Assembly (NCBI GenBank): GCA_002205965.3
Contig: NADL03000629.1
Coordinates: forward strand, 992,001 to 1,056,000
From: Kappaphycus alvarezii
Lineage: Eukaryota > Rhodophyta > Florideophyceae > Gigartinales > Solieriaceae
Length of the DNA stretch: 64,000 nt
Direction: 5' to 3'
The notes below the pieces were generated by a model, which saw only the letters and a program-made list of their open reading frames with translations, was not told the origin of the DNA and did not search any database. The position numbers and the translations under genes are program-made. This document shows positions 52,066 to 62,240 of the stretch, piece by piece; within the stretch, counting starts at the first letter, position 1, and every line of letters starts with the position of its first letter.

Positions 52066-52186
52066 CGGTGCCTCTGAGTGCTTATTCCTATCGCTGTAAA
52101 GATGTCCCACCCCTCAAAAAAGTAGAAGGGCTGCAGAGATAAAAGGAATTCTGATATGGGGTAAATCTTCGGAAAGATATACTCAG

Positions 52187-52510
52187 AACCAACTATCCAA
52201 GAAGGAGGTGTTGTAAGCGAAAAAAGTGTTACCGTGGTATAATTGAACGAACAAAAAGGGGTGGATAGGGAAGACAGTGGAGAGGGCTACAAGCAATTAT
52301 GAAAGGGACGGGGTCTACATCTGATGCTCTATGACCAGCGTAGGAAATTATTTCTTGGGTCTGGAGTTGACTCTCAACTTCTTACTACTTGGGACTTGAC
52401 TTGAAGTTGTCTGCCAATTTGCTTGACTTCCACAAGAGGAAGCAGCTTACTCGGCTATATAGACTTTTTGTTACCCATAAAGTCTCAAACAAACAAACTA
52501 ATAACCATAA
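52187..52510 (-). repeat. Old partial LTR (minus)
   Basis: Matches the LTR from near its 3' end (AACCAACTATCCAAGAAGGA) to the second TATA region (GGCTATATAGACTTTT). Diverged; the ORF half is absent. Confidence 0.75.
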
Positions 52511-52859
52511 AATACATTCACGGGAATCGTGTGAACCAGAGAGACTATTAGAAGATATTTCCTCAAGGTGAATATCTAGGTGCCATACCCATGCCAGCCA
52601 CCCATCGGCCAGGGGTGGAAATTAATGTGGCCATTATACAGACCTTTCAGAGTCACTCGTAGTATCACCCAGAACCTGGAATTGTAGTGACATCTATTAT
52701 GACAGCGTGTCCTAAAACAAAGAATCAACCAATGAATTTGCCACACTCGTCTAAATTAGAAATATCTTGCAAATTCAAAAACTGTAAAAAAAACCTTCCA
52801 AATTCCGATGCTATATCCAAACCTGGTCTTCTTCTAGATTTTGTTCGTGTGCGAATTTT

Positions 52860-52990
52860 GCGCACATCACAATCTTCTGGGGGGCTTGAGCCGGCTTTTT
52901 ATGGTAATTTTAGAGGTATTACTGGGCACCATGTAGGATAATCCGGGCCACAACCGACCATATCTTTCAAATATTAAATCACCCCACATT
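52860..52990 (+). repeat. LINE 3' tail type 3 (plus)
   Basis: Nearly identical to the reverse complement of 55075-55192. Shared words include GGGCCACAACCGACCATATC and AATCACCCCACATTTTCCCC. Confidence 0.7.
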
Positions 52991-53084
52991 TTCCCCATTC
53001 TTCATTACTGTGGATGCAGTGATATTATACAGTACAGTATAGTATAGCATAAGTACATAGTACTGTATAGTAGTACTGTATCTT

Positions 53085-54612
53085 TAACTAAAGCCCTCTT
53101 TGGCACCTATCGTGCCGGGTCCGAAAACCTTTGCTCAATTGCACAAAATCGTTACGTTCTATACGCAGGCAACTTGGCCCCTGGGTGCAACACAAGTGCC
53201 AAATGAAACTCATTACGCCCTCTACCCGTGAATATCCAACACTTTCAATATCACGGTAATGACCACGATGATTGCGGCGCCACCTGCAGCTGCCAAGAAC
53301 TTCCCAATTAATCCTGTCTTACCCGGGCCAAACCCTTCGGCCATTCCTTCGTAAGCCCCAAGGTACACAAAAGTACCCGCGCTAATAGAAAACAGCACTG
53401 CCTGAACCGTATCCGACAACGAGGACAAACCGGCTCCAATCCCAATGCCAATCGGGATCATTGACGAAAACACCAACAGCAACACCAAGAATGGGAGGTA
53501 TTTGACACTCCTGATTAGCTTGAATGCAATGGCCGCTGCCGTAGCCCAGCGATGCGAAGCCGTGGCAATGAAGATGTTCAGCACAGTTTCAAACGAGGTG
53601 GATAACCCCAATGCCATAGATTCAAACAATGAGTGTGCACTGATCCCCAAAATTTCAATCAATCCAGTTACAAATGCTCTGCTCTTGAATCCTCCCAGCT
53701 CCTCGCTGTGTTCCCCTTCCAGTGCTTCCACTGCTCCCTCTTCGACGTCATCTGACTGCTTGGCCGCAGCGTCCTTGGCAGACCTGGAATCCAACACTTT
53801 CGGAACCAGGACTTGCTCCACAAAAAACAGGGCGTAATAGGAAATCATCACAATCAAGAATGTCCACACAAGGCCACCCAGCCCTCCTTCTTCTTCCTCC
53901 TCATCGTCATGGTGATCCTCGTCTTCCTCATTCCTTTCTGAATGCTCGAGATCCTCGTCGTCGTGCTCGTCGTGCTCGTCATGCTCGTCCTCCCCCTCCT
54001 CCCCATGACTATGACCACCCTCAAACAGTTCGACAGCTTCTGGGAGGACATGCAGCAACCCGGCAGACAGGAATACACCCGCAGAGAGCGCATGTCCCAG
54101 GTCGACAATAGTGTTGAAACGCTTTCCAGTGAGCCTTAGCAAATAGACAAGGTGACGAAATAGCAGACCCTCAGCCAACAGAATCGCTGCAAAGCCGCCC
54201 TTCCAAGCCGCAATACACCCGGAACCGCATTCAGATTCCTGGCGGAAGAGAGTGAAGAGGTCTGTTGGATGCATTATAGAACGCGTGACGACAATGCTTG
54301 AGAGAGTGGCTAGGTCGAGAATCTGGTAGTGACTGAACACCGGTGCCTTCTAGATACAGGAAATGTGTCGAGAGGCGAGAAGTCTTTTAAGTAGGAATTG
54401 GCGTATTGAATTATAGCACCTTCGGCAATTGTTGGTACCGAAAATAGCATGCGTTGGAAAAGCGTTGGGCAACGGCCGGTGCGGATGAACAAATAGAAAG
54501 GTTTGGCACCGGTGCAACTTCACGTGCACTTGGCCTGTAAGGAAGGGGTTTGAAAGGCTATTGCGTGCGTTTTTTTCGGTTGTAACTGTGCTGTTACCGG
54601 TGCCAGAAAACT
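53085..54612 (-). repeat. ZIP-gene duplication unit, copy 2 (inverted)
   Basis: Inverted relative to 37265-38815, about 14.3 kb away. The homology includes promoter-proximal and 3' flanking DNA. Beyond the edges the flanks are unrelated. Confidence 0.88.
53222..54274 (-). CDS. ZIP-family zinc/iron transporter, copy 2
   Basis: An intronless 350-aa protein from the ATG at 54274. Sequence and membrane layout match copy 1, including the TM4 motif GISAHSLFESMALGL and TM5 IATASHRWATAAAIAFKL. Two differences are visible: one DEH repeat unit fewer (nine bases) in the acidic/His-rich loop, and arginine instead of glycine at residue 40 in TM1 (LLFRHLVY). The unaltered frame and near-identity point to a recent duplication or gene conversion. 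The TM1 charge change might affect function (inference). Confidence 0.92.
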   Translation of the reverse strand: MHPTDLFTLFRQESECGSGCIAAWKGGFAAILLAEGLLFRHLVYLLRLTGKRFNTIVDLGHALSAGVFLSAGLLHVLPEAVELFEGGHSHGEEGEDEHDEHDEHDDEDLEHSERNEEDEDHHDDEEEEEGGLGGLVWTFLIVMISYYALFFVEQVLVPKVLDSRSAKDAAAKQSDDVEEGAVEALEGEHSEELGGFKSRAFVTGLIEILGISAHSLFESMALGLSTSFETVLNIFIATASHRWATAAAIAFKLIRSVKYLPFLVLLLVFSSMIPIGIGIGAGLSSLSDTVQAVLFSISAGTFVYLGAYEGMAEGFGPGKTGLIGKFLAAAGGAAIIVVITVILKVLDIHG

Positions 54613-55065
54613 CGTGATAACCGGGCCTGCTCTGCAGAGGGTTTTGTGTGAAAACAATCTCTGGTACCCAAGGGTACCATGACTCATACAGCGGCATTGA
54701 ACTTAGAAGAAGAAGAAGACTTTACCAAGCACGAAAAGGGGGGCCATCGGCCCTCAAAAGGGGAAAATTCTATCATTGAACTTAGTACGAGCTTTACACG
54801 CGACATGGGGCTTTTTCTATCAATTTTTTATTTTATTTCGATGGGTAAGAGGGAAAAAGTTGGGTAATTTATTATATGGAAAATACTGTAATGCCATTTC
54901 GTGAAGTGAGGCCACATGTTCCATTAGGGATTGAGGTGAGTAGTGCGTATTTGAGTGCCCTGAATTAGCGGACGTTACAGTTGAGAACTAACCGGATATG
55001 CCATGTCAGCGGCATGCGACGGGGCTTCGGACACGACGGACTTCGCTATTGACGACCAAGTGCTT
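54613..55065. other. No recognisable gene
   Basis: Includes a short frame at 54679-54867 without motif support. Confidence 0.3.
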
Positions 55066-55201
55066 GAGATAAGGGGGAAAATGTGGGGTGATTTAAGATT
55101 TAAAAAATATGGTCGGTTGTGGCCCGGAATATCCTACAGGGTGCGCAGTAATACCTCTAAAATTACCCTAAAAAGCCGGCTCAAGGCCCCCGGAGATAAG
55201 G
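55066..55201 (-). mobile_element. LINE tail type 3 with 9-bp TSD
   Basis: The insert 55075-55192 is flanked by GAGATAAGG at 55066-55074 and 55193-55201. Confidence 0.8.
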
Positions 55202-55275
55202 CGTTAGTGGATCCTTTGGCGAACCGTACCGGTGCCCGAAAAATAGCGGCGGGCGATTGAGGAGATATATTCATT

Positions 55276-55358
55276 CAGGGGGAATTGTGTAAATGGGGGG
55301 TTAATTTACTGTGGTAGATATGTGGGTTGGTATCCAGTAAATTTGTACAGGGGGAATT
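55276..55358 (-). mobile_element. 61-bp LINE tail type 2 with 11-bp TSD
   Basis: CAGGGGGAATT occurs at 55276-55286 and 55348-55358, flanking 61 bp of the type 2 tail (GTGTAAATGGGGGGTTAATT start). Confidence 0.85.
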
Positions 55359-55410
55359 TGGGGTTATTTTAAAATCATAGTGCTGTAACCGGCCTCACCC
55401 TTTTTGTTCT

Positions 55411-56013
55411 TTGTTCTCACTCTCCGCTTCACTTAGCTTTCTCCAACCTTCATCCCGCCACTCTCGGCGCCCGCGCTGCTATGGGCGCGGGCGCCGGACG
55501 CTCGTTCCGTCATGCATCTTACAGACGGCTCTTCGTTTACTGGGCTTCCGCTGCAATGCCGATGGCCATGTCCTTTTCAAGGGGGAAACGTTTGGGTGTT
55601 TTACTCTTGGATGGTATATCCGATCTATCACCTTTTCAAGTGGATTGTCTTCCCGCGCCCCTAGCGCACGTGGGTCCTCGAACTGGGAATGGCGTGTAAG
55701 GAGGGCTCTCTACCTGAATCAAGTTCTGCAACGCTCTGTGTACCCTGCCGCACTTAATCCGGCTGTCCTTTTCGACAGCAAGCGAGGGGTCCTGGGCCGC
55801 GTGGTTCTGCTGGTTGTGTCCGAGGCCGCAAACCGGGAGCACATATCGACGTCGTCGCCGCTCTCTGTAAGCATCGCGCTTACACAGGGAGTTTTTCAAG
55901 CTACCACCGCCTTGGCCCGCAGGTGTGTCGGTAGTGGAATTTTCTTCCTTCCCTTCTGTTGGCGTGGGCATCGGTTTAGCCGGTGCTGGGTTGAGTCTGT
56001 TTAGCAGGCCCAC
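55411..56013. other. Unassigned potentially coding block, interrupted by a LINE tail
   Basis: Long frames are open on both strands (plus 55411-56004; minus 56013-55636) with GC-rich, balanced composition. Neither gives a recognised domain. The type 1 tail at 55572-55640 inserted into it. Confidence 0.25.
55572..55640 (-). mobile_element. 49-bp LINE tail type 1 with perfect 10-bp TSD
   Basis: CCTTTTCAAG lies at 55572-55581 and 55631-55640. The insert ends GGGGGAAACGTTTGGGTG on the plus strand, so the tail 3' terminus includes CAAACGTTTCCC. Confidence 0.88.
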
Positions 56014-56039
56014 TAAAAATCAAATTAAAGGTCTCCATT

Positions 56040-56290
56040 TCTCCCCTTATTTTTAATGTATGGAAGATGTGGTCGGTTGTAACTACGCCGCTGGAAGTGC
56101 GTTGCGCGGGAAATTCATAAATGAGGCGAGTAGTGGAAGTCAATGGGACGCCTGAAGAGTCAAAAGGCGATGGACAGGAAAGCAAAGTTGGGAGAGAATA
56201 CCGTATTGGCTACAGGGGAATGTGGGTGGGTAATGTTTGACGGATATGGTCGGTTGTGGCCCGGAATATCCTAGAGTGTGGCTACAATTT
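56040..56290 (-). repeat. Two fragments related to LINE tail type 3
   Basis: 56045-56110 matches the 3' UTR of the LINE at 10.41-10.51 kb. 56225-56285 matches the shared GATATGGTCGGTTGTGGCCC word of the type 3 tails. Confidence 0.5.
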
Positions 56291-56691
56291 GGATTGAAAT
56301 TCAAACAAAAATTCGAATTTTTGGATTTTGGCTTGGCGGGGGGATTTCGGGTATGACATTGATGATGGTAGATCTTTACAAGTTGTTCCTGCTAACCTCG
56401 AAATGCTTGACTTTTTCATGACATCAACGACCTTAACATCACCGTGGAGAGTTGAGGGCTGGTAGATCTTTACGAGTTGTACAGTATGGCACAGAAATGT
56501 GTGGCGATATGTGCGGCGCGTATTCAGAAATTAACTAAGAATGCAGGCGGCGGGTGGAAACTTGTGGCGCCTGCATCACTTGGAGACTAGACGCCAAACG
56601 GGTAACGAAGTCGCGAAGATCCTGTTTAGGGGAGGAATCGTGACGGGAAGCAGCGAAGGAAGCAGGGCGGCGGAAGAAACCCTGGCCGTCG

Positions 56692-56825
56692 TCGCCCAAG
56701 GGGAAACGTTTGGGTGTTTTACTCTTGGAAGGTATATCCGATCTATCCCATGGTTTTCCAGACAACCACAATCGACTCAAAAAGGGTATACCGACACCGT
56801 AATGGGGAAGGAACTTCGCCCAAGG
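56692..56825 (-). mobile_element. 114-bp LINE tail type 1 with perfect 10-bp TSD
   Basis: TCGCCCAAGG occurs at 56692-56701 and 56816-56825. The insert 56702-56815 is the best-preserved tail copy. Confidence 0.88.
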
Positions 56826-56829
56826 CGCC

Positions 56830-57072
56830 TTAGATATCAATCCCGACAGGGGAGAGGAATGTATCGTTTTGGTCGCAGTAATTGCCGTAATGACGATGTT
56901 TGTCGCGCTCTGCGAGTGTCACGGTAGCGCCTGCGGTAACCGTACTTGGCGAAATGTGGCGGCGAGCGGAGGGATGGGCTACAGTAATGTCGACGGCGAT
57001 ATCTGTACTGTGAAGCCCATAGAAAGTGGGAATATAGATGTTCATTCGTAAAGCGGGGGGCTCCGAATGCAC
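56830..57072 (-). pseudogene. Second LINE subfamily, nuclease-region relic
   Basis: The minus frame reads DIAVDITVAHPSARRHI, TLAERDKHRHYGNYC and LSPVGIDI, matching 51640-52065. The type 1 tail at 56.7 kb inserted next to it. Confidence 0.5.
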
Positions 57073-57520
57073 AGACGAATTGGGAACGTGGTAGAGGAGC
57101 AGATGTCTGAAGAGGGCGACGATACCAAATTCCTTACGAAAGCGGGCGGAGGACAGCGATAGATGTAAGTCTCCTTAAAATGATTTCGGGAGTTATTTAA
57201 TTTCCTGCGAGGGTTGTGAAGAGATCCTTTCTTAGAACTTGTTTGCTGACCAGAAGGTATGAATAAATCACGCGAAAGGCGCCCGCGCTCGAGTCCAAAT
57301 ACCTGTTTTCTATGATACGCCACTATTGCAGGTCAAACACGCCTTTAGGACGAATCTCACTGAGATCACGTTCGAATGAACGTTTCTGTCCATCCCTTGT
57401 GGGTTTTCAAATTTTGACACTTGCCATAATTGCTCGTAGACACCCCGAGGCTTTAGAACTGGGAAGAAAGCTCTCGAATACTTGGCTACGACTCCTCCGG
57501 TAATTTACCTCAGTTATAAG
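57073..57520. other. No recognisable gene
   Basis: Nothing supported. Confidence 0.3.
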
Positions 57521-57524
57521 CTGG

Positions 57525-57845
57525 GAAATGGGGGGTTAATTTACTGTGGTAGATATGTGGGTGGGTACCCAGTAAATTTGTACCGGAGCGTGGATAACGT
57601 ATCATGGTCAAGACAATATGAAACCGTACAATGCGTCGAAAACTGTAGATGGCACTCCAATCTACCAGAAGGTGGAAGGGAGGCCCCAGCAAACAAGCGG
57701 CGTTGGAGGTTACTGTCAATGCGGAGTGCCGCTGTAAAAGAATGCCTCTAACCTTCGAAAACCGTTCCATTGCGCGGGTGGCAACAGTTCTCGCAAATTC
57801 CTTGACGACGGAGAACGCCGCCGGATGCTTAAGATTCGTTTGATA
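57525..57845 (-). pseudogene. LINE C-terminus with type 2 tail
   Basis: The minus frame 57840-57690 reads FARTVATRAMERFSKVRGIL and LTVTSNAACLLG, matching the C-terminus of the LINE at 10.5 kb. It runs directly into the type 2 3' UTR ending at 57527. This copy links the type 2 tail to the LINE ORF and holds the empty site of the LTR at 58.34 kb. Confidence 0.75.
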
Positions 57846-58204
57846 ATTTAGTACCTTTAACAAGTAAAGATCACCACTCCCTGATGTTTTCAAAATTAAA
57901 ATGACCGTCTTTACAAGACTCGGTGATTTTTTTTTGCCTTGAGATTCGGAACCGGATAGAGGTCTGCCTTGGTTAAGAAAGGCCAAAGGCCACAAATATT
58001 TGAGCTCGTATTGCCAAGAACCGGTCATACTTCCGAAAGTTTCAAACCACCAACCTGCCGAAGGAAGGTGTACCTTTTCTTAAAGGATGCCCACGGGTCC
58101 ACGCTTTGATATTCGTATTTCACCGGTTGAATACTGATTTCTGGAGCCTGAGCGCCCAGATGCGGAAGATATAGTTCGAAGCAGTTCATGTGAACTAATT
58201 GCTT
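57846..58204. other. No recognisable gene
   Basis: Nothing supported. Confidence 0.3.
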
Positions 58205-58338
58205 CTGTGTAAATGGGGGTTTAATTTACTGTGGTAGATATGTGGGTTGGTATCCAGTAAATTTGTACCGGAGCGTAGATATCGTATCATTGTCAAGCCA
58301 ATTGCGAAACCGTACGATGCGTCGAAAGCTGTAGATGT

Positions 58339-59796
58339 TGATAGGGGTAAATAGGCGGGGGAGAGATCCTCAGAACCAATTACCCTGAGAAGGAGGTGTT
58401 GCGAGCGACAAAAGCGCTACCATGTGTTTGTTGAACGAACAAAAGGGAGTGTATATAGAAGAGAGTTGAGGAAGCTACAAGCAAGTATAAAAGGCAGGGT
58501 CTACCACCGACGCTCTGCGACTAGCGTAAGAAAAAGTTTTCTTGGGTCTGAAGTTGACTCTCAACTTCCTACTACTCGGGACTTGGCTTGAAGTTGTCTG
58601 CCAACTTGCTTGACCTCTCCATGAGGAAGCAGTTTACTCAGCTTATATAGACTTTTGGCTACCCCTAAAGTCCGAACAAAACTACAGAAGATACCAAGAA
58701 ATGCATAAAAATACTTTGTGTGGACAATATACTCTAAGCAAAAGATACTTAAGAAACTAACAATTAATTTGGTCCTCTTATTTCCCATTCTCTAAATCAG
58801 ATCCAAACAACTCCTCTAAAATATCCATGTCCAAGCAGTCCCCACAAATATCTGCGAATGGCTCACAGCTCTCTATTCCCCCTGGGAGATATCTAGACTA
58901 CTAAAGATATCTCCATCCGGTTCCATCGTGGGCACAACTTGATCCATACTCTCTATTCCAGGCCCCACCAGTCCAACACTTTCCATGCCCCCTGTTCCCT
59001 CATCCTCCTCCCTCCTCTCCTCTCCTCCTCCTCATCCTCTTCTTCCTCCTCCTCATCCTCCTCACTCCTCCTTCTCCCGAGCCTCGCACTAGCTCAGGGG
59101 CTAACCATTCCTCGAAGGACTCCCCGCTCTCCTCCTCGACCTTCTCAGCCTCTCCCGGACTTACCTCCCTCGCTTCTTCTTCTATGAAGAGGCGGCGAAC
59201 GAACTCGATGATTTGCTTCTTTGTTTGCCGCCGGATGTAGTCGTCGGCATCGGTTGGCCCGTAGGCGGCGAGACGAAGGCCATTGATGGACGGGAAGGGC
59301 GGTTTTTGGAAATAGGGACAGAGGGGCGAAGGTTGTTCATTTTGATAGACGTTGGGGAACGGGAGGCAATGTAGGGTGTTTTGGGTGTGTGGGGGAGAGG
59401 GTGATGAGTAAAATGATCGGGGGCATTTGGAACTTAGAATAAAGGGGTTTAAATAGGCTCCCGGGGCAGGTTCTATAGATTAGGAATAGGTAAAATAAAT
59501 CTGCAAGGGATTTTGCAGTAGTGCATTTGCGCCCTTCTTCTCAAAAAAGGCGAATTTGGAGGAGGAGGTAAGCTAAAAGGGAAAAGGGACTTGATTCGGG
59601 GTCGATTCAGAGGGTTAAATACAGTATAAAAATATCTAGATAAAATGGAAGTAAATTTGGAAATGACGGTGGGAGAAGTTAGGGGCGGGATCGTTGTAGG
59701 TTGCTGGATTACACGAAGGGAGGACCATTTCCTGTATTACATGAAGGGAGGACCATTTCCTGTATTAAATGAGGGAGGACCATTTTTTGTATTACA
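58339..59796 (-). mobile_element. Solo LTR, minus orientation
   Basis: Begins TGATAGGGG (reverse of CCCTATCA) and ends TGTATTACA. Flanks are GATGT on the left and GATGG on the right; the empty site has GATGG, so the 5-bp TSD has one change. Three 28-bp units are present. Confidence 0.92.
58795..59346 (-). pseudogene. LTR-encoded ORF, broken copy
   Basis: Both conserved halves of the LTR ORF are recognisable on the minus strand, including the GAG|GTAAGT site near 59165, but small deletions in the N-terminal part (after KNRPS) and in the acidic tract break the frame. Confidence 0.5.
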
Positions 59797-59967
59797 GATG
59801 GCACTCCAATCTACCAGAAGGTGGAATGTTGCATTATTATCCTGGTTTGCATTTTAATTATCAGGATACTGTACTGAATCATCGCGAGTCAATGTGCATC
59901 ACTCTCCCAAATGAGGCTGCAGTATCCCATTGCATTTACCTATGTTTCACCCAGTATATAAAGGACA

Positions 59968-59993
59968 CTCGAGTCCCCTCTGTGGGACTCGAG
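59968..59993. repeat. Perfect 10-bp inverted repeat (hairpin)
   Basis: CTCGAGTCCC and GGGACTCGAG are separated by CTCTGT. A TATATAAAGG word lies just upstream. No associated gene was seen. Confidence 0.7.
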
Positions 59994-60329
59994 CCAACAA
60001 TGACTTAAACTTCCCAAAAACTTCTACAGTATATACCCTACTTTTGACACTTTGCAGTGCAAATTACACTTTATCTTGCTACTGGGCAGAAAACTGGGAC
60101 TAGAACTGATCTTGATACTTATATCGGCTAAATATCTAACATAGTGGTACTTGTCCTGACTTAAATACTATGTATATAAATATGTATAGTATTTATAGTT
60201 TGGCCTGCACCACCACAGCTAGTAAGAAGAAAATCGATTTGGTTCTTTAATTTTTGAAAATTGCGTGTCGGCTATCCCCAGTGTATGCTAGACGTGTTCA
60301 GGATAATGGTTAATGTGACTTGTGTGCAT

Positions 60330-60530
60330 AAATAGCTGGCTCGAAGCCTGTCAGCAGGCATGATGCATTGGAGATCACTGCTGCTGCCGCATGCCTCTGG
60401 GTTAAAACCGCTCGAACCATCCCGTATGTCTCCATTACCCTAATAACCACGTTCCGCGCCACGTCGGGCAGCACTGCATAGGCGTCTGGGTGCCATCCCC
60501 CGAGGGTGGATACAGGGATAGTTACTGAAC
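60330..60530 (-). pseudogene. LINE C-terminal relic
   Basis: Strongly similar to 10520-10705. The minus strand encodes STLGGWHPDAYAVL, METYGMVRAVLTQRHAAA and a GFEPA-like end. Neighbouring sequence is unrelated, so only the C-terminal coding piece survives. Confidence 0.75.
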
Positions 60531-61185
60531 AAGTACCGAATATAAAGTTTCCTTCACCGTTGCTCTATTTTGGCACTGGTTGCTGCATCTGCAACTTGAG
60601 CTCGTCTTTTGACGAAGGCAATGCGTCTGTACCTATAAAATTTTCTATTCCCTTCGGACCACGACCGCTATATTGGTCCCTAAGTATGCTTTGTATTCAG
60701 TTTAATTAAAGTTTCGAAACGCTTGTTATTACTTGGAGTATATTTATCCCATTTATCCCTTATAAGGGTACCAGCATCCTATTCTGCTCTAATTCGCCTA
60801 GGACGAGTATCGTTGGCTGTTGCTCTTTTGTTATGTTTTACACGAAAGACTCTTTGACCTCGTTCCTTCCTTCTTTTACTTTTTCTTCCAACGAGCCTCT
60901 GCCAACACAACTCTTGAGTTACTACCCTGCAGAGGGATTAAAGTTAAAATGGCTTCGAACACAGAATAGGGATTGCCTTCCGCAGTAGGTACACTAGTTT
61001 CGGTTAAAAGCTCTCACTGAATCTAAATGAATAAAGCAATAAAGCTTCTCCCCTTATGCAATAGGGAGCGTAAACTTTCTATGTCCAGCTCGGTGCATGC
61101 CACTACAATTTTCTCAGAAAGCTGAGAATAGTAGTACAAAAGGGATATTCAAGGCCATGAAGAGTTGATTTCGTCCATTAAAGTA
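60531..61185. other. No recognisable gene
   Basis: AT-rich; nothing supported. Confidence 0.3.
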
Positions 61186-61189
61186 TTTA

Positions 61190-62240
61190 TATCTCTACCC
61201 CTAAATCATGCAAACCCCTGTCCCACACGAATCTGTAGTGCAATGCACAGGGTCGACCCTGTAAGGGTGTCAATTGAATATGCCTGCGGCAATGAGAGGG
61301 AAGCAGTCGGCGACTGTACGCCTACCGGGCGTCTGAGGGACCCGCTTTCTCTTCAAGCCCCGTGAAGGACTGTAGCTCGGTGCCTATATGGCGATGTGGT
61401 AGAGACTTGTCAAATCGGGGCGTGGACACGAAGTGTTTAGAAACACATATGCCGAGGGCTTGTGATAACAATAAGTCCAAAGAACAGCAGCGAAGTGGCG
61501 ATGCCAAAGGGTGGGAAGACAGTCCGTCGGACTAAAAGAAACAAACAGGAAAAAGAAGGCGGGGATACACGGCCAAGGCCGGTGAGTAACAAGAGTAACG
61601 GCGAGGCCGAACGTAGGCAACGCGGAGCGCGCGTCGACTGAGCGAGCGCAGAGGCTCTTAGGGGATTTCTACCCTCCCGCAGGGGGTGGCGTGAAGCGGC
61701 ATGTTTCGGATACAGTCCTCCGAGGGGAGCGTCGACCAACACGGTCTATAGATACAGTACTCTCTGCGGACGGGGCCGCTAGGGACGAAGGGACGCGCGG
61801 TGAAAGGCTAAAATGAACGAAGCCTAGCGGGGATCAGTCCTTAGGGCTACGAGCGGGGACCAGAGGGGGTGAAGCTACTATAGCTACAGTCACGGGAGCC
61901 GCGAGGAAGGGGAAATGGGGCGCAAAGTAGGAGTAACTTCAGAGCCAGACCTCTGGTGGCTTTAGTGTCTCGGCCCTAAGGCCGATGGTAAATAAATACT
62001 AAGTTAAAATTTAGACCGGCGGCCAGTTAGCTAGTTATGCCACTTGGCATTAGTAAGGGGGTAGCAACCCAATAAATATCAGGACCCGAGCCGGACCATG
62101 ACACGCCCCTACTGGGTCACTGTCGAACATCCTTACAGGACTGTAGAGGTTTGATAGTGAAAAGCTTAATAAAATAGTAACCAATATTCGGTTAGTAAAA
62201 TGGATCATTGATTCCTAGCGTAGACCCAAAGGGTCGTTGC
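61190..62240 (+). ncRNA. GC-rich, purine-rich, hairpin-rich noncoding island
   Basis: About 1 kb with composition unlike its AT-rich flanks and no convincing ORF. Perfect short palindromes and stem-loops are frequent: ACAGGGTCGACCCTGT (61247-61262), TCGGCC-CTAA-GGCCGA (about 61971-61986), ATGCCA-CT-TGGCAT (about 62037-62050), and GGACT near 61527 facing AGTCC near 61713. This suggests a structured RNA such as a self-splicing intron, an untranslated retroelement leader, or an rRNA-derived fragment. None can be named from sequence reading. Confidence 0.3.

Larger units (their letters stand above)
58205..59850 (-). mobile_element. LINE type 2 tail interrupted by a solo LTR
   Basis: The tail runs 58207-58338 and resumes at 59797 (GATGGCACTCCAATC). 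The same sequence is uninterrupted at 57640-57680, so the LTR inserted after the tail was in place. Confidence 0.85.

Noticed and set aside
61520-61720. Group I intron P7-like pairing (GGACT with AGTCC)
   Set aside because: Five complementary bases are too few, and the other conserved core segments could not be located. Kept only as a hint in the finding on this island.
61437-61742. 101-codon minus frame in the GC-rich island
   Set aside because: Its composition (L/R/S runs) follows from the purine-rich opposite strand and no motif is present.
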